This document shows, piece by piece, positions 9,823 through 15,571 of a DNA stretch of 15,571 nucleotides. Every line of letters starts with the position of its first letter. The stretch's first letter is position 1. The position numbers were made by a program, and so were the translations under genes. This DNA is from Larix sibirica. Taxonomy: Eukaryota; Streptophyta; Pinopsida; Pinales; Pinaceae. The notes beneath the pieces were generated by a model. It did not search any database. It was not told the origin of the DNA and saw only the letters and a list, made by a program, of their open reading frames with translations. Where the stretch lies: positions 1 through 15,571 of the forward strand of contig NWUY0300016046.1 in the NCBI GenBank assembly GCA_004151065.3. Reading direction: 5' to 3'.

Positions 9823-9873
9823 TAAGACTAGACACCTGTAAAACTAGTATACCAATTGTTTATCACCCCTGCA

Positions 9874-9885
9874 GATCTAATACCA
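9874..9885 (-). promoter_or_regulatory. Primer-binding site, initiator tRNA-Met-like
   Basis: The minus strand reads TGGTATTAGATC immediately after the LTR end. It matches 10 of 12 bases of TGGTATCAGAGC, complementary to the 3' end of plant initiator tRNA-Met and the commonest primer site of plant LTR retrotransposons. Both differences could be old mutations. Confidence 0.75.
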
Positions 9886-10658
9886 TGTATAATTTGAGCA
9901 TATAGATCTAGATATTAAACAAGATATCTATATTGTGATAGAGATCAACAATCTAAAAAAATCATGTAATAAATGTGCTAAACATTAATCATTACGCAAA
10001 AGAAAGAAGTCAATGACATGAGATAATTTGTATTACATCGACCTTCAATGAATGAAGAGAAGGGAAATAAATAGGAAAGGAAATTCAAATAGGTTAGGAG
10101 GCAATTTGAATTTCTCATGCAATGCGTGAGATTCTAGTGAGGCTTAACTAGATCCAGAGACCCTTAGTTATAATCCATGCACACTCTCTAAGGTGAGTTA
10201 AATTGACTCATGACATCCTAAACACTAATTCTAACTACATGGGGAACATGAAACTGAGTGCATGCACATGCAACTGAGTGAATTCATATGCATGAGGAGG
10301 AAATCCCTAAAAACACTCAAGGGGGGCGCTATTATCTCATAATATCTATAAAAAAGGTGATTGGAGTCCCTAAACAGTGGAGTAAACTCCCCAGATTCAC
10401 TCCACAACTCTAACTTGCAATGTAGGACCCTAAAATAAAGGAGAATAAGCCCTAATTGAAGGAATTCACCTTCATATGCCAAAATAGACTTTAGTATTTC
10501 TAAAAATAGCAGGTTAGGCCCTTAAGAGCTTGGAAGAAGCTCTAAGGTGACTCAGGAGTCCAAATTGAATGGGATTTGGCCTAGTAGATTAATGAAGTCA
10601 TGCCCTAATTCTGTAGGTAGGAGAGTGAAACTATAGAGATGGTTATTATGCTCTAACA
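9886..10658 (-). repeat. 5' LTR of the nested element (773 bp)
   Basis: It starts TGTTAG at 10658 and ends TACA at 9886 on the minus strand, the canonical TG...CA ends. It abuts the primer-binding site with no gap. A 20-bp tandem around AACTGAGTG lies at 10250-10289. The middle part does not align with the other LTR by eye. Confidence 0.78.
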
Positions 10659-10663
10659 TATTT
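10659..10663. repeat. Target-site duplication, right copy
   Basis: TATTT, paired with GATTT at 8189-8193; five bases is the usual duplication length for plant LTR retrotransposons. Confidence 0.65.
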
Positions 10664-11709
10664 TCATATCTCACCTCTTGAATTGGGACTTCTGGAAGAA
10701 TGGGAACATAATTCTCTTCTTGTCCAAGCTTGACTAGAACCAGTTGATCTTCCTGCATGCATGAGTGAGACTTTGTGGACTGATCTTGTCATTCTTCTCT
10801 ATTTTATTCTCTTTCCTTTGATAAGGCTTGGAATTGGTTTGAGGTGTGGGGAGATTCTTGGGGATTTCGTTGATGTATGACTCTCGTCTTCTTTCCCCTT
10901 CTTTCCATTTGATTCCATTCTTCCTCTTTGCAATCTTCATTCTATATTATCTTGTATTTTGGGAAAAATTTTGCAAAATTTCCATATACATGACATGTAT
11001 TTCATTTGAAGGGAAGTTGCTCATAATCCACTTTCTCCACATGGGTCCATCTGTCCATGGACAATTTTATTTCCTTCGAAAGGTCTTTCTCCAGATCTAC
11101 TTCGACACATATTCTTGTGCAAGAGAATAAGGTAGGTTTGGGCTTTGATTTGATGTCTATGTAGTGTCCTAGGGAATTTCCAATGGTTTTCAAGTCCTCG
11201 TCGCTCCATAAATGGAGAGGGAGATGTCGAATCTTGAACCATATAGGGACAACTGAGGATATGTCGTTTTCATGATCAAAGTTAACACATCAATGATTTA
11301 AATGCATCCCTCATGGGCCCATAAAACACGTTCCATTTCTAAATATTAGGTCATAGTCTTCTATTCTTTCAAACAAGAAAGCAAAAAATCCCCTTCCACG
11401 GAATTTTAGTTGCACATTACTTGTGATTAGTGGTCTCCAGTTCTTGGTTAGTCATGTTTCCATGGCTCGAGGCAAGGGCCACATGTCGGTGAATTGTCAT
11501 ACCAATCCTCTTTCCAAAAGGGAAATCGTTTTGAATTTCGAAGCTCCTGACTTGATCTAGACATTTGGAATTGATAAGAGTTTTACAAATCACATGTCTA
11601 CCATCAATGATGATATCCCAAGGGGAGGTGCACGACTTACTTCATCACAAAAGGCCTTCTCGATATTTCATATGCTCTCCTCCAGATTCGGAGCTAGAGG
11701 AGGATCCAT
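10659..11709 (-). pseudogene. LINE ORF1, N-terminal and central part (DUF4283-like, CCHC)
   Basis: ORF1 of plant L1 elements is a gag-like RNA-binding protein. The ATG at 11709 is chosen because the frame from it (MDPPLAPNLEESI) runs about 350 codons to the nested insertion without any frameshift, although it contains eleven stops (eight TGA, two TAG, one TAA). At about residues 90-180 lies a DUF4283-like domain: TKNWRPLITS, FRGRGFFAFLFERIEDYDLI, VPIWFKIRHLPLHLW, then RICVEVDL. The zinc knuckle at about residue 236 follows DYEQLPFK as in the family, but only one of its four ligands remains: the first Cys codon is TGA (11002-11004), His is Asn, and the last Cys is Phe. A basic region (KEEEWNQMEGREK) follows. 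The protein continues in frame at 8193. Confidence 0.88.
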
Positions 11710-11784
11710 ATAAATGTATATCTGATCATGAGCATGAATCAAACCCTTGGCTCTCTTTAGCAGCACATTCAACTTGACATTACA

Positions 11785-11807
11785 TTAAAGCAATTCAAAT
11801 TCCACTC
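11785..11807. repeat. Candidate right target-site duplication of the LINE
   Basis: TTAAAGCAATTCAA...CCACTC resembles 2527-2553. If real, the LINE starts at 11784 with a 5' leader of only about 75 bp. The end of this stretch also resembles the start of the 281-bp-spaced direct repeat, which weakens the case. Confidence 0.35.
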
Positions 11808-11817
11808 TTCATACAGA

Positions 11818-12162
11818 CAAGGGACCTAAAAAATCTTGGAATCCTAGTATGCTCTTTGCCTTGTGCCCATAAAGTGATCTTGGCAATCCATAAAAGACCA
11901 CAAGAGTGAAACAAATCCCTTTTTACTTTGCTTGTAATTATCTTTTGCAAAATAGTGAGACTTGAAGAAGTCATTAAAGAGGAGTAACAAAGAACACGTG
12001 TTCATATCTCTTTGCTTTACTTTATTATAATTTATTTTCAAAACATTTATTTCAAATATTTTCAATCACACATGTTTTTTTCCACTTCAAGCACACGCCA
12101 AGGGACCTAAATACTCTTCTCATTTTAGTATTCTCTTCACCTTGCACCCATAAATAAATATT
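11818..12162. repeat. Diverged direct repeat, 281 bp apart
   Basis: About 60 bp starting CAAGGGACCTAAA at 11818 recur at 12099. Both copies continue through TAGTAT, CTCTT, CCTTG and CCCATAAA blocks, at very roughly 70 percent identity by eye. The spacing would suit a tandem duplication of a 281-bp unit, but the sequence between is not clearly repeated. Confidence 0.7.
11992..12003. repeat. 12-bp palindrome containing a G-box core
   Basis: GAACACGTGTTC is a perfect palindrome with CACGTG at its centre, the core bound by plant bZIP and bHLH factors. There is no gene nearby, so it may be chance. Confidence 0.7.
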
Positions 12163-13053
12163 GATGAATTAGAAAAATTGAGAAGTTTGAAATACTCCTT
12201 ATCACACCTAAATTCAAATTGGACCCTTTAAAATCAACCCAAAGTTTAAACCCACATAAATTCCTCTACCAATAGGTCACAAAATCATTTATAGTTTAAG
12301 TTAGGATTGTTGGGATAGGAATCCAAACAATGCCCCTCGATATTTTTCATATGAAACACTAGTGGTTGTAGAATTTTAGGAAACTTTCAAATCCTACTAT
12401 ACCAAGTGTGATTAAACCCAGACAAGAAGGTGTAGTGCCAAGGAACGATAAACCCAAGGTCAAGTTATTTTTGTTCACCACATTGAACCACCCAGTTCTC
12501 TGTGGAGGCAACACTGGACTATTTTATACCACACCTCTTATCCACACATGCGGAAGGCATCTTAGTGGCCAAAAAATAGGATTTTCACTAGGTGGAATTT
12601 ATGGGATGCATTTTCACCTGAGACATATTTTGTTGGCTATAGAAAATATTGTCAATCATTTTGGAACATGGACCTAATACCCCTCATTACAACTAATTCA
12701 TTCATACCTTCACTAGCCATATTTGGTGAGTTCATAACCATCCAACAAGAGAGATATTAGAAGTCCTAGTTACTATTTTGAGAGGAAGGATGACAAATCA
12801 ACTAGGATCACACCATTGTTTCTCTAAATTACAAGAACCCTGTGTAATTAAGAACGTATACTTTAAAATCCATATTTATGCTCCTTTGATAGACACTCTT
12901 GCACTATTTTTGCATATGTTATATTTTTTATCATATTGTTGCATTTGTCAAATTTTTAGTTCCTATTTGCATAATTTTTCCTCACTTCTAGCATCTTAGT
13001 AAACCTAACAACATCTTAGCATTCTTTGGGCTTCAAATATTTCCTCCAATCAA

Positions 13054-14900
13054 ATGAGGAGTTCTTGCTATAACTCCCCCCTATTATCGACTCCAGAGGC
13101 CACCACTCAATACACACACATGTGTGGTTGTGATCGGATTTTTTGTGCTTGGACATACCTTTCTCAACACTCCCCCTCACACACCAATTGTGATCCCTTT
13201 CATGTCATGCAAATGTTCCCCCTGCCCCACACAATGGAAAGTCCATATCTATATAGTTTACCATTTATGGCTAGTTTAAATCTACCTGATTTATCTAATA
13301 TCATTAACGACCATATATGACATAACCTTGTGTGGCCTACGATGTCGGTTAAGTTACCTTCATACATTCCAAAGGTTGAAGGAAAACAAGGGTATGATCC
13401 AACCAACCATGTGATGTTATTCCACCTGTGGTGCTCATCCAACAACACAGTTGAGGACATCGTTTGTCATAGGCTATTTCAGAGGACCCTCCTAGGTATA
13501 GAAACTAAATAGGATGTCAACCTACCAACAAGCACACATGCCACCTTCGGTTCCATAGCCATTGTCTTCCTGGCCTATTTTCATCTCCCATTTCACCCAA
13601 ACCTTGGCTTCAATAATATTGTAAAATTTAGGAAAACACATCTACACACACTGCTGACCACATCCATGAATGGAATCCGTGGTGTACATTATGTAAAATC
13701 AACATCTAAACCAAATTCTTATTGGATTGGTTCCTTAAATATATCCTACCCATGATCACCAAATACATCACGACCACCATGCCACGAACTGAAGTTGAGG
13801 CTATCCTCAAAGCACAACAATTTGATTTTATATATGCCATGTCAAGGTACCTATATGCAATCATAACCGATGCTCCTCGTCATGGGTCTTTAGATCAAAC
13901 CACCCCATGTCACACACTACCAGTGGGATGGTTGGGGCAGTTCTAATCATGGGAACACTCATGCCCCATATGGGTCTTTTACACCAAACCAATTACATGG
14001 TGGTCCTCCTCCAACTCTGAATGTCAATATTCCTCAAAACAAAACCAATCCACCTTTTGGCCAAATGATGTATGGACCATATAGTCCTATTTTTCTCAAC
14101 ATGGGACACAACCAATTGTTGTGCATCCCACCACAATACCACCTTAGACTCCCACCTCAACTTCATATGGGACATCTATTCCTTATGGAGACACGTACTG
14201 ACAAAACCCATACTTCATGTTTCTCGAACCTCTTGGTTCTCACCCTATGCCACATGCTAGGGTGAATTTTGTTCAACCTTATTACATTCAACAGGTTCAA
14301 CGGTTTGAACAGTTGAATGCATCAAACCCACTAATCCACCAAATTAGGGGAAGAATAAAGTAAAAAATAACAACAAAACCAAACTCCAAGCAAGAGGGAA
14401 ATCCCCCTAACCAACCAAACAATAAGGCTGGTAACCAGAACCAAAATACTGGCACCCAAAACCCGCCAAGGAAAGGAAAGAAGAATAATATGCTTACTAA
14501 CTTTGCTTGTTCCATGTGTGATGACTACGACCATTAAACCCATTATTTTCCATTAATCATAGAGTCTTAACAGATGTTGGAGGACAAGAATCAAATAAAC
14601 GCAAACCTTCCCAAAGGGAATAATGCCACTCCCCCTCAACAATTTGTGTTGCAACACCCATTTTCCAATCAAGGAGTTGTTTCTCACTAGCAAGAGGCTT
14701 ATCTACCAACTAGCACTCCCCAATATGGAGAGGGATTCTACCAAAATATCTATATGAATTATCTGGGAATTCATATTGGCACCTGCAATCAAGCCTACAA
14801 AACCCTAGATAACCCACCGAACAATACAAATATGCCAAATCCACCTCTACAACGTACTACTCACATTCCTCATATGAGAGTGATACATATACAACATTGT
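13054..14900 (+). pseudogene. Gypsy gag, degenerate
   Basis: Gag would form the virus-like particle of the retrotransposon. The earliest Met in the first readable frame is 13054; the true start is uncertain. From 13266 the frame reads MASLNLPDLSNIINDHI, then past a TGA the core WPTMSVKLPSYIPKVEGKQG, DPTNHVMLFHLWCSSNN and RLFQRTLLGIETK, matching the Retrotrans_gag pattern (proline-rich lead, KFEG-like block, W-C-S, RLF-x-RTL). It continues past a TAG at 13510, shifts frame near 13655, and resumes as DWFLKYILPMITKYI with an AILKAQQFDFIYAMS block from 13722. A Pro/Asn/Gln-rich segment follows. The knuckle reads CSMCDDYDH from 14508, then a TAA, and the last Cys is Phe, so zinc binding is lost. 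The tail PNNTNMPNPPLQ is typical of the pre-protease linker. Confidence 0.82.
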
Positions 14901-15006
14901 TGATGATCTGGCCTAGTCCCTTACCACTATGTTCACACTTGATATTATCTAGTCCTTCCCTTCTGAAAGGAACAATCTACTAACATAATTAGGCACCATT
15001 AATCCT

Positions 15007-15357
15007 TTGGACTCACACCTTATGACCTTCGACCTCACCAACAATAAACCCCAACTTCCATCATCAATTTCCTTCCAAATACCTCTCACAATAAAGAACA
15101 TAATTATTCATCGATGCATCATCGATGAAGGTGCCTCCACTTGTATCATGTCCACAAATGTTTGGAAATTACTAGGATCCTTAGACATAGTCCTTTCTAC
15201 TATCACTCTTTGGGCCTATGATGGTCATCCTTCGCAACCAAAAGGACTCTACCAGAATGTCCCTATTGAACTAGTGGGAAAGATGTTCCTACTCGATGTT
15301 GAAGTCATTGATGCACAATTAGCCTATAACATCCTCTTGGGATGTAGTTACATGTAA
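15007..15357 (+). pseudogene. Gypsy aspartic protease (retropepsin-like), partial
   Basis: Retropepsins cut the Gag-Pol polyprotein. This 116-codon open frame begins inside the linker that joins gag to protease (the linker extends upstream to about 14900 with three in-frame stops), so 15007 is a convenient Met, not the biological start. The active-site block is CIIDEGASTCIMS with Asp at residue 40; the position after Asp is Glu rather than the usual Ser or Thr. Downstream come the flap-like YDGHPSQPKG, then VEVIDAQLAYNILLG, the hydrophobic-Gly block that closes the fold, and CSYM. A TAA at 15355 interrupts the protein. Conserved sequence continues after it. Confidence 0.88.
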
Positions 15358-15546
15358 ACCATTAAGGCGATGGCCTCCTCGGTATCACACTTCATGATGT
15401 TCCCCATAATGGGAAAGTGGTTACCCTTGACCAACTTACATACTATGAGAAGTGCCCCATGACCAAGCCAAATAATGTGAAATTCCAAGCCATAGCGGAT
15501 CTAAGAGATGAGTATACCTCACAGAGAAAGAATGAGCAAAAAAGTT
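15358..15546 (+). pseudogene. Gypsy post-protease segment, frameshifted
   Basis: After the TAA the frame reads TIKAMASSV, as in the usual block behind the protease. At about 15400 a one-base shift moves the frame, and PHNGKVVTLDQLTYYEKCP appears, the family's conserved segment preceding reverse transcriptase. It stays open to a TGA at 15546 near the window edge. Confidence 0.7.
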
Positions 15547-15571
15547 GAATAAGAGTGAAAACTGCAGTAAA

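Larger units (their letters stand above)
8194..10658 (-). mobile_element. Nested non-autonomous LTR retrotransposon
   Basis: A 2,465-bp element in the same orientation as the host LINE. On the minus strand it starts TGTTAGAG and carries an LTR of 773 bp, a tRNA-Met-like primer site touching the LTR edge, an 806-bp internal region, a purine tract, and a second LTR of 886 bp starting TGTTAGAA. The flanks carry a 4-of-5 matching duplication (GATTT and TATTT on the plus strand). Excising the element with one duplication copy joins the two parts of LINE ORF1 in a single frame, independent proof of the boundaries. There is no reverse transcriptase, integrase or protease, so it depended on another element in trans, like plant LARD/TRIM-type elements; its autonomous partner is unknown. 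The LTRs have diverged strongly, indicating an old insertion. Confidence 0.85.
2554..11784 (-). mobile_element. Degenerate L1-type LINE with RNase H, interrupted by a nested LTR element
   Basis: Read on the minus strand, the element has the order of a plant L1 non-LTR retrotransposon: ORF1 (DUF4283-like domain and zinc knuckle), a 40-nt gap, then ORF2 with apurinic-like endonuclease, reverse transcriptase, zf-RVT knuckle and RNase H, and finally a 3' tail ending in A8. Without the 2.47-kb nested insertion at 8194-10658 it is about 6.8 kb, normal for a near-full-length plant L1. RNase H after reverse transcriptase is a known feature of several plant L1 lineages. All frames carry stops, ORF2 also has frameshifts, and several catalytic residues are changed, so the copy is dead. 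The 3' end is well supported. The 5' end is uncertain: ORF1 begins at 11709, and 11784 rests only on the candidate target duplication. Confidence 0.9.
11808..13053. other. Unassigned interval between LINE and gypsy element
   Basis: No gene recognised. An 89-codon open frame at 12408-12677 (plus) has no motif I know. The 5' LTR, primer site and leader of the gypsy element to the right should lie in this interval, but I could not place them. The last 200 bp before 13054 are T-rich and leader-like. Confidence 0.5.
13054..15571 (+). mobile_element. Ty3/gypsy LTR retrotransposon, 5' half, degenerate and cut by window end
   Basis: A gag region with a CCHC-type knuckle is followed by a linker and a retropepsin-like protease, all on the plus strand in the Ty3/gypsy order gag-protease. 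Reverse transcriptase, RNase H and integrase would lie beyond the window. Stops and at least two frameshifts are present, so it is inactive. The plus strand is clearly C- and A-rich and G-poor throughout. The lineage within gypsy cannot be fixed without reverse transcriptase. Confidence 0.85.

Noticed and set aside
10846-11130. 94-codon plus-strand open frame rich in hydrophobic residues
   Set aside because: Complement of LINE ORF1 around the knuckle; the apparent membrane segments come from the lysine- and asparagine-rich coding strand.
11021-11242. 73-codon minus-strand frame overlapping ORF1
   Set aside because: Shadow of the ORF1 DUF4283 region in the neighbouring frame; the ORF1 frame carries the conserved motifs.
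12308-12330. TGTTGGGATAGGAATCC as the start of the gypsy 5' LTR
   Set aside because: No matching LTR end or primer-binding site could be found downstream, and the partner LTR is outside the window.
12408-12677. 89-codon plus-strand open frame before the gypsy gag
   Set aside because: No recognisable motif and not in continuity with gag; more likely leader or LTR sequence.
13054-15571. Integrated DNA virus (caulimovirid-like) as an alternative for the gag-protease region
   Set aside because: The gag core, knuckle placement and post-protease block fit a Ty3/gypsy retrotransposon, and no movement-protein-like sequence is seen.

Overview
The window looks like repeat-rich, intergenic nuclear DNA from a seed plant with a large genome. 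It is AT-rich and holds no intact host gene, tRNA, rRNA or CRISPR array. Everything recognisable is a decayed retrotransposon of plant type: an L1-type LINE with a plant-style ORF1 and an RNase H domain, a small LTR element with a tRNA-Met-like primer site, and a Ty3/gypsy gag-protease. The gag and protease wording reminds me of conifer elements, but I cannot confirm the taxon, so 'gymnosperm' is only a weak lean.

Layout. 1-2553: AT-rich DNA with no gene I recognise. 2554 to about 11784, minus strand: one old L1-type LINE. Its ORF1 (DUF4283-like domain plus a ruined zinc knuckle) starts at 11709 and ends at 7923. ORF2 starts at 7882, 40 nt further on, and runs endonuclease, reverse transcriptase, zf-RVT-like knuckle, RNase H. 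After RNase H a further 232-codon stretch (3587-2892) reads as coding. A degenerate 3' tail and an A8 tract close the element at 2554.

8194-10658, minus strand: a 2,465-bp non-autonomous LTR retrotransposon nested inside LINE ORF1. It has two diverged LTRs, a primer-binding site abutting the upstream LTR, a purine tract abutting the downstream LTR, and an 806-bp internal region built largely of tandem duplications. Removing it together with one 5-bp target copy returns ORF1 to a single reading frame, which fixes the boundaries and shows the LINE came first.

11808-13053: no identified gene. It holds a diverged direct repeat and probably contains the unlocated 5' end of the next element. 13054-15571, plus strand: the 5' half of a Ty3/gypsy element, with gag, a broken zinc knuckle and a retropepsin-like protease. 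It is broken by stops and frameshifts and runs off the window before reverse transcriptase.

No element appears able to move: all carry several stops, and most modules have lost catalytic or metal-binding residues. The most interesting items are the conserved-looking reading frame after the LINE RNase H, the exact frame restoration around the nested insertion, and the repeat-built internal coding remnant of the small LTR element.
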